NCBI GenBank assembly: GCA_965214015.1
Contig: CBDCAS010000016.1
Location: 1-64,000, forward strand
DNA: 64,000 nt
Direction of reading: 5' to 3'
From: CBDCAS01 sp965214015
Lineage (GTDB): Bacteria > Pseudomonadota > Gammaproteobacteria > Coxiellales > Coxiellaceae
The notes below the pieces were generated by a model. That model saw only the letters and a list, made by a program, of their open reading frames with translations, was not told the origin of the DNA and did no database searches. This document shows, piece by piece, positions 44,165-53,053 of this stretch; the stretch's first letter is position 1, and every line of letters starts with the position of its first letter. A program made the position numbers and the translations under genes.

Positions 44165-44443
44165 ATGCGACTTTTTATTCTTTTATCTATTTTAATTTTA
44201 AATCCAGTCTTTGCTTATAGCGGCCAGAGCACAAAAATTGATACTGTATTACAAGCATTACTCGACTATCTCACTTCAACGCCAGCACGTATTATTGCAG
44301 TATTAGCTATTGTTGGTGTGGGTTATGCTACCTTGCATTTAGGACGAATGCCAAAACAGCGTGCTATTTCTGTAGTTATTGGTATTGGAATTATTTTTGG
44401 TGGTGCTGCTTTATTGCAAATGCTCGGTTTAGGGAGCACTTGA
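44165..44443 (+). CDS. virB2: VirB2-like T4SS pilin
   Basis: 92 residues: a signal peptide ending near PVFAYSG, then two hydrophobic helices (about 40-58 and 68-88) separated by a short basic loop (GRMPKQR). This is the TrbC/VirB2 build of P-type conjugative pilins, which assemble with phospholipid into the pilus. GAGGAG sits 7 bases before ATG. First gene of the cluster; it overlaps virB3 by 4 bases. Confidence 0.87.
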   Translation: MRLFILLSILILNPVFAYSGQSTKIDTVLQALLDYLTSTPARIIAVLAIVGVGYATLHLGRMPKQRAISVVIGIGIIFGGAALLQMLGLGST

Positions 44444-44727
44444 TGGAGACGCTATGGGTTAGTCCTGTCTTTGTTGGTCTTACTAGACCACTTATGTGGA
44501 TGGGAATCACTATTGAATATTTAAGTATATGCTTTATGGTATCAGTAAGTGCTTTTATTCTTATGAATTCATTTTGCTATCTGTTTGTCTATTTTCCGTT
44601 ACATGCTCTAGGATGGTTAGCTTGTCAAGTAGATCATCATATTTTTAAACTCATTAATAAACGCTGGGAGTGTATGACTGTTCCTAATCGATCAATATGG
44701 GGGTGTCAGTCTTATGATCCCATGTAA
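44440..44727 (+). CDS. virB3: VirB3-like T4SS inner-membrane protein
   Basis: 95 residues with the VirB3 start pattern VSPVFVGLTRPLMWMGI, then one or two TM helices (about 25-60). VirB3 works with the VirB4 ATPase at the inner membrane. The 4-base overlap with virB2 and the 14-base overlap with virB4 support a coupled operon. Short proteins like this are identified mainly by that N-terminal motif and context. Confidence 0.87.
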   Translation: MMETLWVSPVFVGLTRPLMWMGITIEYLSICFMVSVSAFILMNSFCYLFVYFPLHALGWLACQVDHHIFKLINKRWECMTVPNRSIWGCQSYDPM

Positions 44728-47137
44728 TGCACTTAAAAGATTTAAAAATGAACGCGGTGTTTCAAGTCATTTCCCAATTACTCATCTAAATTCTCCTTCT
44801 GTTTTTGAAACGAATCATCTGATGCAAGGCTCTGTCATTCATTTGCAAGGCGTTGCATTTGATACAGAAACTCATGAGACTTTGAATCAATTAAAGCGAA
44901 TTTGGCATCAGACTTTACTAGGGCTCGGTGAAGAGCTTGCTATTTATGTCACTTTACATCGAAGAAAAGAAACTACTCATTTACCAGGTCATTTTTCTCA
45001 ACCATTGTTACAGGAAATTAATGAAAGATATCATCATGATTTTATTAATCGATCAATTTATGTCAATGATATTTATTTAACGATTCTAACGCGTAATATG
45101 ATGCTAAAAAAAGTGGATTCAATTATTGATCGGATGCTTAGTGTAAGCAGTAAATCTGTACAGAAGTCTTATAATTTTAAAAGGGAGCTGCAAATAAAGA
45201 AATTAGAAAATACAGTACGTCAAATTCTTACTTCTTTGTCAGAATTTGGTCCTCGATTATTAGGGGATCGAGATCAAGAGCTTGGCTATAGTGAATTACT
45301 TCGTTTTTTATCGCTATTTTTAAATGGTGATACTCACTTTAAACCTGGTTTTTTTTATCCTTTAGAAAATTTATCGAGTTATTTATCTAGTCATCGCTTA
45401 TTTTTTGGCAGTGCTATCGAGTTTAAAGGAGGGCATGAAGATAAATCACGTTATGCAGCTATGGTCAGTATTAAAAAATATGCGCCTCAAACCAACTGTT
45501 TCTCAATGGATGGGTTGTTAAAAATAGAGAGTGAATATTTATTAACTAATACTTTTTTAGTGGAATCAAAAGAGGTTGTACAGCGTTTAATTAATCGACA
45601 TCGTCGTAGAATGGAAAATGTCAATGATCCTGCTAAATCGCAGATTAAAAATTTTAGTCTTCTGCAAGATCAATTAGCTAGTGATCGAATTATTATGGGC
45701 TTGCATCATAATACTATTATGCTTATGGAGAATAGTTTAGAAAAACTGGATCAATCTGTTGCAAAAACTATTAAATATTATTCTGATGTGGGGTTTGTTG
45801 CTATTCGAGAAAGTATTGGACAAGAGCCAGCTTACTGGGCCCAAATACCTGGAAATATAAAAATGATTGTGCGCAGTGCACTAATTACTTCTGAAAATTT
45901 TGTTGATTTTTGCCCACTTCATAATTATCGCACAGGCTATCGTGATCAAAATCACTTAGGATCAGCTGTGACTATTTTGAAAACTCGCTCACATACCCCA
46001 TTTTTTTTTAATTTTCATACTAAAGGCAGTCAAGATAATCCAAGTAAAGGTCATACTACACTTATTGGAGGGAATGGTTGTGGAAAAACAGTAGCAATGG
46101 CTTTTTTTGATTCACAATTATCTCGTTATTCTGGTCGAACTTTTGTATTTGATCGAGATCGAGGATTAGAAATCTATTTGCGATCTTGTGGTGGTTACTA
46201 TGCCGTTTTATCACCGGAGCATTCTGATAGGATATGTTTTAATCCTTTTCAAATGCTAGATACTGCAATCAACAGAAAGTTTTGTCGTGAATGGTTTGGG
46301 CAATTGATAAAAGAAGAGGGTGAAGGATCGTTGCCAGCCAGTCTATCAGATCTTGTGAGTGAATGTGTTGATTATGTTTTTACTGCACTGCCTGTAGAAG
46401 AGCGGCGATTATCGAATGCAGCTAAACTTTTGCCGATCAGTTTTTCTAGATGGCCACATTTAAGGCGTTGGTTACGTGCAGAGGGTATATATCCTGAGGG
46501 AGAATATGCTTATCTTTTTGACAATGTTAAGGATGATTTTCAAATGCAAAAAAAAATGGGATTTGACTTAACTCATTTTTTAGATATTGAACCGAGTCAT
46601 GTGTTAGCTTCTGTAATGATGTATTTATTTCATCGTCTAGAACAATCATTTGATGGAAGCTTAGTAACCGTATTATTAGATGAAGCTTGGCAATATTTAG
46701 ATAATATTTATTGGAAACAGAAGTTAAGAAAGTGGCTGCCTACTTTGAGAAAATTAAATTGCCATTTGATATTGGCAACACAGTCTCCTTCTAGTGTAGT
46801 AGAGTCATCAATTCGTAATATGATTCTTGATAATATAGCAACTCATATTTATTTTACTAATCCACAGGCAAAGCCTGAACATTATCAAATAGGTTTTAAT
46901 CTAACTGAATCAGAGTTTCGATGTATTAAAGAAAATAATCCATCAGATCATTATTTTCTTTTGAAACAAGATCATGAATCTTCTTTATGTTGTCTTGATT
47001 TATCAATGATGAGTGATATGCTTCCTATTTTTTCGGCGAATCGATCGACACTCCAATTACTCGATAAGCTTCAGGAAAAATATGGTAAAAATGTGAATGA
47101 TTGGTTACCTAAGTTTCGTCAGAATATAAAATTATGA
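44714..47137 (+). CDS. virB4: VirB4 T4SS ATPase
   Basis: 807-residue energising ATPase of the secretion channel, also needed for pilus assembly. The N-terminal CagE/TrbE/VirB domain spans about 180-380. The C-terminal ATPase has Walker A LIGGNGCGKTVAM near residue 453, Walker B VTVLLDEAWQYLDN near 652 and a motor motif LATQSPSSVV near 690. No disruption. Its last bases ATGA contain the ATG (47134) that begins the virB5 signal-peptide frame. Confidence 0.95.
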   Translation: MIPCNALKRFKNERGVSSHFPITHLNSPSVFETNHLMQGSVIHLQGVAFDTETHETLNQLKRIWHQTLLGLGEELAIYVTLHRRKETTHLPGHFSQPLLQEINERYHHDFINRSIYVNDIYLTILTRNMMLKKVDSIIDRMLSVSSKSVQKSYNFKRELQIKKLENTVRQILTSLSEFGPRLLGDRDQELGYSELLRFLSLFLNGDTHFKPGFFYPLENLSSYLSSHRLFFGSAIEFKGGHEDKSRYAAMVSIKKYAPQTNCFSMDGLLKIESEYLLTNTFLVESKEVVQRLINRHRRRMENVNDPAKSQIKNFSLLQDQLASDRIIMGLHHNTIMLMENSLEKLDQSVAKTIKYYSDVGFVAIRESIGQEPAYWAQIPGNIKMIVRSALITSENFVDFCPLHNYRTGYRDQNHLGSAVTILKTRSHTPFFFNFHTKGSQDNPSKGHTTLIGGNGCGKTVAMAFFDSQLSRYSGRTFVFDRDRGLEIYLRSCGGYYAVLSPEHSDRICFNPFQMLDTAINRKFCREWFGQLIKEEGEGSLPASLSDLVSECVDYVFTALPVEERRLSNAAKLLPISFSRWPHLRRWLRAEGIYPEGEYAYLFDNVKDDFQMQKKMGFDLTHFLDIEPSHVLASVMMYLFHRLEQSFDGSLVTVLLDEAWQYLDNIYWKQKLRKWLPTLRKLNCHLILATQSPSSVVESSIRNMILDNIATHIYFTNPQAKPEHYQIGFNLTESEFRCIKENNPSDHYFLLKQDHESSLCCLDLSMMSDMLPIFSANRSTLQLLDKLQEKYGKNVNDWLPKFRQNIKL

Positions 47138-47215
47138 GATTTATAATATTATTAATTTTTTTGTTTTTTACAAAACTATGCATGGTCTTTTCTAGGTATC
47201 GATACTATAGAAGGT
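47134..47215 (+). other. Orphan signal-peptide start of virB5, out of frame by one base
   Basis: From ATG 47134 (overlapping the virB4 stop) the frame reads MRFIILLIFLFFTK and then diverges. The virB5 frame in the same place reads QNYAWSFLGIDTIEG into M of 47216. Removing one T from the T7 (47156-47162) or T6 (47164-47169) run joins them into a textbook signal peptide with an NYA-W cleavage site. Confidence 0.75.
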
Positions 47216-47830
47216 ATGAAGCAGTACTATGTTTTATTAAAACAGTTAAAAGAATTAAAGCAACAAGTTGCCCAATATCGTCAAATGTTGGATCGTGAGC
47301 AGCATCTCATTAAAGATACTGAAGGTCATTATGGGTTTGGCCAATTGCTTGATCGTGAATCAGATTTTAAAAAACGTCAATGGGGACAATATCATTGGGA
47401 TGATGCTTTAAAAGATTTATCCGGTGGAAACTCCAAACGTTATAAAGAACTCTTAAATGATTATGAAAAAAATCATACGATCATTTCAGATAAACAATTT
47501 TCAAAAGGAGCAAGTCAGTCATTGGTACATAGCTATAGACAACTTGTCCAGACAAATCGTGTTGCAACTGCTACTTCAGATTATGAATATGAGTATATTA
47601 AATCACACTTGGACCACATTCATCAGCTGACAAAAAAAATTGAATCAACATCTAATATAAAATCAGCGATGGATTTAAATTCAAGATTAATTTCTGAACT
47701 CTCTTATATATCTGTGGATACAGTCAGGATGCAGACCTTAATGAATCATCAAATTGCAGAAAAAATGTCAGAAGATATTGCAGCAAGAACTCGTGAATCA
47801 ATCTTTAATAAATTACCAAAAGAGAATTAA
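47216..47830 (+). CDS. virB5: VirB5-like T4SS minor pilus protein, 5' frameshifted
   Basis: 204 residues from the internal ATG 47216; the complete protein would be about 231 residues with the upstream signal peptide. The helical content, the LLKQLKELKQQVAQYRQML coiled coil at the start and the QLLDRE...W pattern match the VirB5/TraC family, which caps the pilus and contacts target cells. From 47216 alone the product lacks any secretion signal and should stay in the cytoplasm. Either the gene is broken, phase-variable at the poly-T tract, or the base call is wrong. Confidence 0.78.
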   Translation: MKQYYVLLKQLKELKQQVAQYRQMLDREQHLIKDTEGHYGFGQLLDRESDFKKRQWGQYHWDDALKDLSGGNSKRYKELLNDYEKNHTIISDKQFSKGASQSLVHSYRQLVQTNRVATATSDYEYEYIKSHLDHIHQLTKKIESTSNIKSAMDLNSRLISELSYISVDTVRMQTLMNHQIAEKMSEDIAARTRESIFNKLPKEN

Positions 47831-47831
47831 T

Positions 47832-47954
47832 ATGAGAGAGGCTATTTCTATCTTATTTATTTGTTGTTTATTGATATCATGTTCAAAGAATACCATAAAA
47901 ACACCCTGTCCTGATTTTGGGGCTCATTGTCGTAAAGTACCTATTAATATATGA
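47832..47954 (+). CDS. Small lipoprotein in T4SS operon (VirB7- or Eex-like)
   Basis: 40 residues: MREAISILFICCLLISC forms a signal peptide with lipobox LISC, then a short tail with two cysteines (CPDFGAHC). It lies between virB5 and virB6, where pKM101-type systems carry the entry-exclusion lipoprotein eex. But there is no other virB7 candidate in the cluster, so it may be the VirB7 that anchors VirB9 in the outer membrane. The start follows the virB5 stop by one base. Confidence 0.6.
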   Translation: MREAISILFICCLLISCSKNTIKTPCPDFGAHCRKVPINI

Positions 47955-47964
47955 GATTATAATC

Positions 47965-48843
47965 ATGCCTCAGTATTTTAATATTATTTTAGGCTTATTT
48001 AATCAGGTGCATCACTTGCTTGATCAGTTCGTATTTTCTTCTTATCATCAACTAACTTTAGTATTAAGAATGCCACTTGCTTTGTGTATAACAATTTATG
48101 TCGTTTTGTTAGGTTACTCAGTGAGTCAAGGTTGGGTTGATCTTTCAATAAATCATGTAGTTAAAATTAGTTTAAAATTAAGCATTATTTTTAGTTTAGC
48201 AATGAACTGGGATTTTTTTAGCCATTATATTGTGGACTTTATACAACAGGGATCCGGTCAGTTAGGCAGTGTTTTATTAAAATCGAGTTTAGGATTTTCT
48301 AAAATTGATCCTCAAAATGGAATAGAGGGAGCGTTACAATCGATTCTAAACCATTTTACTAAAATAGGATATTGGTTATGGCGGCGTGGATCATGGCATA
48401 GTTTGAGTCCTTATTTTGAGGCGATTGTTATTTGGGGTTCTAGTTTAGCCCTTATTTTATATGCTACTTTTCAGTTGATTATATCTAATATCATGTTATC
48501 TATTTTATTTGTTTTAGCACCATTGTTTTTTATTTTTCTAGTTTTTGATGCAACAAAAAATTTATTTAATCGTTGGTTTGGCCATATTATAAGCTATGCT
48601 TTACTAATGATCTTTGTCTCAGCACTTCTATCTCTTGTTTTAAATATCACACAATGGAGTATTTCAGATATTACAGAATATAATTTATTAAATACTTTAT
48701 TTATTGTTAGTTTCATTCCTATCGTTGTTGTCTGTTTTATCAATATTTTTTTAATAAAATATGTGGCCAATATGGCACATAATATTGGTTTGAGTTTTTC
48801 AATTTCTTTTTTAAGGAAGTTTTTTTATGAAAAAATTTATTGA
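47965..48843 (+). CDS. virB6: VirB6-like T4SS polytopic membrane protein
   Basis: 292 residues from ATG 47965 (MPQYFNIILGLFNQ), the start just after the lipoprotein stop; the longer open frame begins inside the lipoprotein gene. Five to six TM helices; the central LFVLAPLFFIFLVFDATKNLFNRWFGH segment near residue 190 is the conserved TrbL/VirB6 region with its tryptophan. VirB6 forms part of the inner-membrane channel. virB8 starts 17 bases before its stop. Confidence 0.88.
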   Translation: MPQYFNIILGLFNQVHHLLDQFVFSSYHQLTLVLRMPLALCITIYVVLLGYSVSQGWVDLSINHVVKISLKLSIIFSLAMNWDFFSHYIVDFIQQGSGQLGSVLLKSSLGFSKIDPQNGIEGALQSILNHFTKIGYWLWRRGSWHSLSPYFEAIVIWGSSLALILYATFQLIISNIMLSILFVLAPLFFIFLVFDATKNLFNRWFGHIISYALLMIFVSALLSLVLNITQWSISDITEYNLLNTLFIVSFIPIVVVCFINIFLIKYVANMAHNIGLSFSISFLRKFFYEKIY

Positions 48844-49501
48844 TAACTATTTTCAAGAATCAAGATCATGGTTTAGTGATATTTATATTGAAGCTATTGC
48901 TTCTAGAAATCGTTATCGGTTTGCATTTTTATGGAGTTTATTGATTATATCTTTATTTTTGGTTGGTTTTATTTTAATAATTCCACTACAGCATTATCAA
49001 ATTATTGTTGTCCATCATTCTGATGATGGAACTGTTTGGATAGATCAACCTAAGAATAAAAAATTTACTATAGATCATCTTCAAATTGAAAGTGACATTG
49101 TACGATATATTACAAATCGTGAAAGCTATAACACGTTAGATTATCATGATCACTACTCTTTGATTAATTTACTTTCAGCCTCTAAGGTAGCTAGAGCCTA
49201 TCAACAGCAGCAAAGCACTAATAACTCAGACTCACCTATTAATCGTTTTAAAAATGAAATTACTCGAACAGTACAAGTACAAAATGTTATATATCTTAAT
49301 AAAAGTTTGAAGCACCCACTAGCCCAAGTAAATTTTATAGTGACTGATCGAGATCAAGTAACAGGACATAGTAAAAAAACACCATTATTAGCTATAATTT
49401 CTTGGTGTTATCGTGGTATTCCAAAAGATCCAAGGTCTCAATGGCTAAATTGGGATGGTTTTACTGTAACCCATTATTCGATTCAACAAAGAAATCTTTA
49501 G
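48827..49501 (+). CDS. virB8: VirB8 T4SS inner-membrane scaffold
   Basis: 224 residues: short cytoplasmic N-terminus containing SRSWFSDIYIEAIASRNRYR, one TM helix (about 33-57) and a periplasmic NTF2-like domain. The AIASRNRYR-type motif before the helix is typical. It links VirB6/B10 to the translocation channel. It overlaps virB6 by 17 bases and is 12 bases before virB9. Confidence 0.9.
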   Translation: MKKFIDNYFQESRSWFSDIYIEAIASRNRYRFAFLWSLLIISLFLVGFILIIPLQHYQIIVVHHSDDGTVWIDQPKNKKFTIDHLQIESDIVRYITNRESYNTLDYHDHYSLINLLSASKVARAYQQQQSTNNSDSPINRFKNEITRTVQVQNVIYLNKSLKHPLAQVNFIVTDRDQVTGHSKKTPLLAIISWCYRGIPKDPRSQWLNWDGFTVTHYSIQQRNL

Positions 49502-49513
49502 AGAGTATTTGAT

Positions 49514-50200
49514 ATGAAAAAATGGAGTGTATTATTTGTTCTTTTTGGAGTGGCTCTAGCAGCCTCTTATCCTAATGTGAAAAGGATTCCATTTATTAAA
49601 AACCAAGTAATTGCTATTAATGCAAGTACTTTTACTGTGACTGAAATTCAGTTTAATCAACAAGAAAAGATTCTGAGTATTCAAAATGGTGATATTGCAG
49701 CATGGACTATCGATGTTAGTAAAATATTACCTAATACATTATTTATTAAGCCTACTATAGTAGGATCAAATACAAATATGACTGTAATTACCAATCATCA
49801 TACCTATTATTTTCATTTAATAAGTCAATCATTAGGGCAGAAAACACTCTATGCATTAAAATTTTTCTATCCAAAAAAAGGGGTTAAAAATTTAAAATTA
49901 AAGAAATCCTATGTTTATTCTAGTGATCATTGGGATTATAGTTTTCATGGCTCAAAAGTCATTATGCCACTACATGTATTTGATGATGGTCATTTTACTT
50001 ATTTTCAACTAAGAGAAGGTCAGATAGTTCCGGCTATTTTTATTGTTGATAATCGAAAAGGTGAAGAGTCTGTTGTTAATTATAGACGTGAAGGATCCTA
50101 TTTAATAGTTCATCGTTTATCTCCTCAATTTACATTACGCTTTGGGAAATATCAGGTAGCTAGTATTTTTAATAATCGTTTAATTAGGATATATCAATGA
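49514..50200 (+). CDS. virB9: VirB9 T4SS outer-membrane core component
   Basis: 228 residues with a signal peptide (to about residue 17) and two beta domains. IQNGDIAAWTIDVS near residue 57, LFIKPTIVGSNTNMTVITNHHTYYF near 76 and the C-terminal DHWDYSFHGSKVIMPLHVFDDGHFTYF near 135 are hallmarks of VirB9/TraO. It forms the outer-membrane ring with VirB7 and VirB10. The stop overlaps the virB10 ATG by 4 bases. Confidence 0.92.
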   Translation: MKKWSVLFVLFGVALAASYPNVKRIPFIKNQVIAINASTFTVTEIQFNQQEKILSIQNGDIAAWTIDVSKILPNTLFIKPTIVGSNTNMTVITNHHTYYFHLISQSLGQKTLYALKFFYPKKGVKNLKLKKSYVYSSDHWDYSFHGSKVIMPLHVFDDGHFTYFQLREGQIVPAIFIVDNRKGEESVVNYRREGSYLIVHRLSPQFTLRFGKYQVASIFNNRLIRIYQ

Positions 50201-51240
50201 TTGAACGTGACAATTTGGACAAATTATGCCAGAGTCAAACTCATGTTTTAAAAAAAAGATTTTTAGATTGGCAAAGAAGATTATACATTATATTTTTATT
50301 TCTTCTAAGCTTTTTTTTATTAATTCCTTTATTTTTTTATCATAAAAAACAGCATAAAATAATACCCAGTGATGCAGATAATAGTAAGAATTTCCATGCT
50401 GCATTGGCAGCTAATCTAGTTAGGTTGCATCAGCTGCAAAACATGCAATTGAAAAAAATGTTTCCTATAGAAATAAATCAACATCATTTAAATACAATGA
50501 ATCAAGTGCGCCAACATGCGCCGACTCGAGCTTACACCATAGAAGAGCATCACATAATACATCAAAAAACACCTCTTACTCCCACCTTATTGGATCGATC
50601 CAATGACGCTAGTTTTGTGAATCAATCTTTACAGGCACCACGAGTTATGGCAAACCGTTTAGTGCATCCAACAGATACAGTGCCACAGGGTGAGTTGATT
50701 CAAGCAGTTCTTGAAACTGCGATAAATTCAGAATTACCAGGAATGATTCGTGCGGTAGTGGCTAGGCCAGTGTATTCTTATCTTGGGAATCGACTATTAA
50801 TACCAGCAGGCTCACGCCTTATTGGACAGTATTCTTCACAAATTTTGCAAGGCATGCGCCGTATTATGGTTATTTGGCAGCGTATATTATTGCCCGATGG
50901 TGTTTCTATTCAGATTAATAGTCCTGGCAGTGATACTTTGGGTCAATCGGGACTTCGTGTGGATGCTGTAAATACCCATTTTTTTCAGCGTTTTAGTAAT
51001 GCCAGTTTACTTTCTCTAATAGGAGCAGCAAGTGCAAACTGGAATGTGGGCAGTAATGAATCAGATAATGCCTCTCAACGATATCGAACAGCATTGTCAC
51101 ACTCTTTTCAATCCAGTGCTGGTCGGGCTTTAAACCATGATTTTTCTATTAAGCCAACGTTACATGTAAATCAGGGATCTCAGATAACTGTTTTTGTAGC
51201 GCGTGATTTAGATTTTTATTCGACTGAAAAGCTAAAGTAA
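50197..51240 (+). CDS. virB10: VirB10 T4SS envelope-spanning protein
   Basis: 347 residues: cytoplasmic start, one TM helix (about 27-48), a linker less proline-rich than usual, and the conserved C-terminal TraF/VirB10 beta-barrel domain. Family landmarks are LVHPTDTVPQGELIQAVLETAINSELPG near residue 155, RLLIPAGSRLIGQY near 204 and the SLLSLIGA antenna helix near 270. VirB10 senses ATP use by VirB4/B11 and opens the outer-membrane gate. Confidence 0.92.
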   Translation: MIERDNLDKLCQSQTHVLKKRFLDWQRRLYIIFLFLLSFFLLIPLFFYHKKQHKIIPSDADNSKNFHAALAANLVRLHQLQNMQLKKMFPIEINQHHLNTMNQVRQHAPTRAYTIEEHHIIHQKTPLTPTLLDRSNDASFVNQSLQAPRVMANRLVHPTDTVPQGELIQAVLETAINSELPGMIRAVVARPVYSYLGNRLLIPAGSRLIGQYSSQILQGMRRIMVIWQRILLPDGVSIQINSPGSDTLGQSGLRVDAVNTHFFQRFSNASLLSLIGAASANWNVGSNESDNASQRYRTALSHSFQSSAGRALNHDFSIKPTLHVNQGSQITVFVARDLDFYSTEKLK

Positions 51241-51273
51241 TAAGTAGCCTCTTAGCAATATAGATGACAACTT

Positions 51274-52275
51274 ATGTTGACTGATATTACGTCTGATTAT
51301 TTATTAAAACCGATTATGTCATGGGTTAATGACGATCAAGTAACAGAGATTGTACTTAATAAGCCGGGTAGTATTTTTGTTGAACGTCTAGATCGTTTTC
51401 AACAATATGAAATACCTGAGTTTGATGAAAAATATTTAAATCAACTTTTTCGTTTAATTGCCAATGAAAATCATCAGGAATTAAACAATAAAAATCCTTT
51501 GATGTCTGGTATTTTACAAAATGGCTCTCGAATTCAACTTGTTGCTCCGCCAGTATCTTGCTCTTTTGCCTTTGCCATCCGAATTAAGCGAGCATGTCAA
51601 ATAGATTTAGAAACTTTGAATCATAATGGTTATTTCAATAATACCTGCCTATTTTCCGTCGATGGAGATTCAGATTTGGAGCAGGTAGAGAAGGCGCTTT
51701 TATCTGCTTATCAAGCAGGTGAATGGCAAAAATTTGTTCAATTAGCATTAGAGTCTCGTAAAAATATTGTCATCTCAGGAGCCACTTCTAGCGGAAAAAC
51801 AACATTTATGAACGCATGTCTTAATGAATTACCAGAGCAAGAGCGGCTTGTGATCTTAGAAGATACTCATGAAATTGATGTTAAACATAATAACGTACTG
51901 AAATTATTAGCTTATAAGAATCAAAAAGAGGGTTTCAATATTAGTATGCAAGATCTACTTCAGTGCAGTCTAAGGCTGCGGCCTGATCGTATCATTGTAG
52001 GAGAGGTGCGCGGTAGAGAACTCTTAGACTATATTGCAGCCAGCTTGACAGGACATCGTGGTGCTATTACAACCATTCATGCAGAGAATCCTCGAATTGC
52101 TTTTATTAGAATGTGTCAAATGTATAAACTTAATGCCTTACCTGCCATGTCAGACTCTGATATTTATAATGAGATTAAACAAGCTGTAGATATTATTTTT
52201 CAATTAAAGTACAACCAGTTAGGACGGTATCTTCATAGTGTTTATTTAAAAATAGAATCACACTCAAGTAAGTAA
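51274..52275 (+). CDS. virB11: VirB11 T4SS traffic ATPase
   Basis: 333-residue hexameric secretion ATPase. Walker A ISGATSSGKTTFMNA lies near residue 168, the Asp box VILEDTHEID near 196, Walker B LRLRPDRIIVGEVRGRE near 230 and the His box TGHRGAITTIHAEN near 260. All catalytic features are intact. It is the last recognisable vir gene; no virD4 coupling ATPase follows. Confidence 0.95.
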   Translation: MLTDITSDYLLKPIMSWVNDDQVTEIVLNKPGSIFVERLDRFQQYEIPEFDEKYLNQLFRLIANENHQELNNKNPLMSGILQNGSRIQLVAPPVSCSFAFAIRIKRACQIDLETLNHNGYFNNTCLFSVDGDSDLEQVEKALLSAYQAGEWQKFVQLALESRKNIVISGATSSGKTTFMNACLNELPEQERLVILEDTHEIDVKHNNVLKLLAYKNQKEGFNISMQDLLQCSLRLRPDRIIVGEVRGRELLDYIAASLTGHRGAITTIHAENPRIAFIRMCQMYKLNALPAMSDSDIYNEIKQAVDIIFQLKYNQLGRYLHSVYLKIESHSSK

Positions 52276-52424
52276 TTTGATTAGAACTTTGTAGTAAAAA
52301 AACCTGTGTTGTGTGCTCTTTTTTCTGCTCTACAATGTTAAGTGCGTTCTTATTTATATTTCTATAAAAAGTAGTACATTTAGTTGGCTTGCTTTTCAAA
52401 AATAAATAGAGTGAAATAAGAAGC

Positions 52425-52458
52425 GTGGCAGTAAGGTGCAGCAACACCTCACTGCCAC
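52425..52458. terminator. 14-bp hairpin after virB11
   Basis: GTGGCAGTAAGGTG (52425-52438) pairs with CACCTCACTGCCAC (52445-52458) with one mismatch and a 6-base loop. It lies 150 bases after virB11 and 31 before the next ORF. No T-tract follows. It may be a terminator, an mRNA processing hairpin or a regulatory leader for the 52489 gene. Confidence 0.5.
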
Positions 52459-52488
52459 TAACCAATAAACAATCATACAGGATTGCTA

Positions 52489-52797
52489 ATGGCTAATGAC
52501 AGTTTAGCGGATGAGACTCGCGCTCACCAGCCCTTCAGGAAGAATAATGGAGAATATCGTAGTGATCTTCTCCTAGCTTCTACTCAAACACCCTTCGTAC
52601 TCTTCTTTACTCATATTGAGATTAATCGCTTGAAGCATTTGCTTGCTATAGGCAACCGCTTGTCTCGACAAATAAACTCCGCAGAGGCTCATCTCTGGGA
52701 AGAGTTGTCGGAACAGTTTGCAGTGTTTATAGAAAAAGCGAAGAAGAGAACCACTCAGAAGGGTGGGACTGGTGCTGATCATGAGCCACTTGGTTGA
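52489..52797 (+). CDS. Unknown small protein downstream of T4SS
   Basis: 102 residues from ATG 52489, with AGGA 6 bases upstream. No signal peptide or TM helix; a hydrophobic patch TPFVLFFTHIEINRLKHLLAIG near residue 36 is followed by a helical stretch and a basic tail (KKRTTQKGG). I do not recognise it. Base composition is less AT-rich than the vir genes, hinting at a different origin. Its end overlaps a tiny membrane-peptide ORF. An accessory role with the T4SS is possible but only positional. Confidence 0.5.
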   Translation: MANDSLADETRAHQPFRKNNGEYRSDLLLASTQTPFVLFFTHIEINRLKHLLAIGNRLSRQINSAEAHLWEELSEQFAVFIEKAKKRTTQKGGTGADHEPLG

Positions 52798-52876
52798 CCG
52801 GCTGCTGGTTGGGTGGGTGTCACTATTACTGGGCTTAGTATCGGTTTCTGGGCCTAAGTCAGTACACTCTGCCTGA
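52781..52876 (+). CDS. Possible 31-residue membrane peptide
   Basis: ATG 52781 opens a 31-codon frame, MSHLVDRLLVGWVSLLLGLV and an 11-residue polar tail, overlapping the 3' end of the 52489 gene by 17 bases. It is one hydrophobic helix with a charged start. The ribosome site (GGGTGGGA) is plausible but distant. It could be a small membrane peptide, the remnant of a longer gene start, or chance. Confidence 0.3.
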   Translation: MSHLVDRLLVGWVSLLLGLVSVSGPKSVHSA

Positions 52877-53053
52877 TCAGCAGAAGGTTTGATAGTATGA
52901 TAGGTTGCTAATTTTTTGTAGTTTATAGGAGTAAATTAATTTGTGGGCACAAAAAGAGATTGAAAAAATTGTAAATAATCTATGTGTGGTTTCATTGATA
53001 TTTCTTCTTACAATGATTATCGTGTAGTTTTGTACATAAAGAGAACGAATTAT

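Noticed and set aside
52193..52465. 90-codon minus-strand ORF after virB11
   Set aside because: Hydrophobic but runs through the virB11 end and the 52425 hairpin, with no ribosome site or family resemblance.
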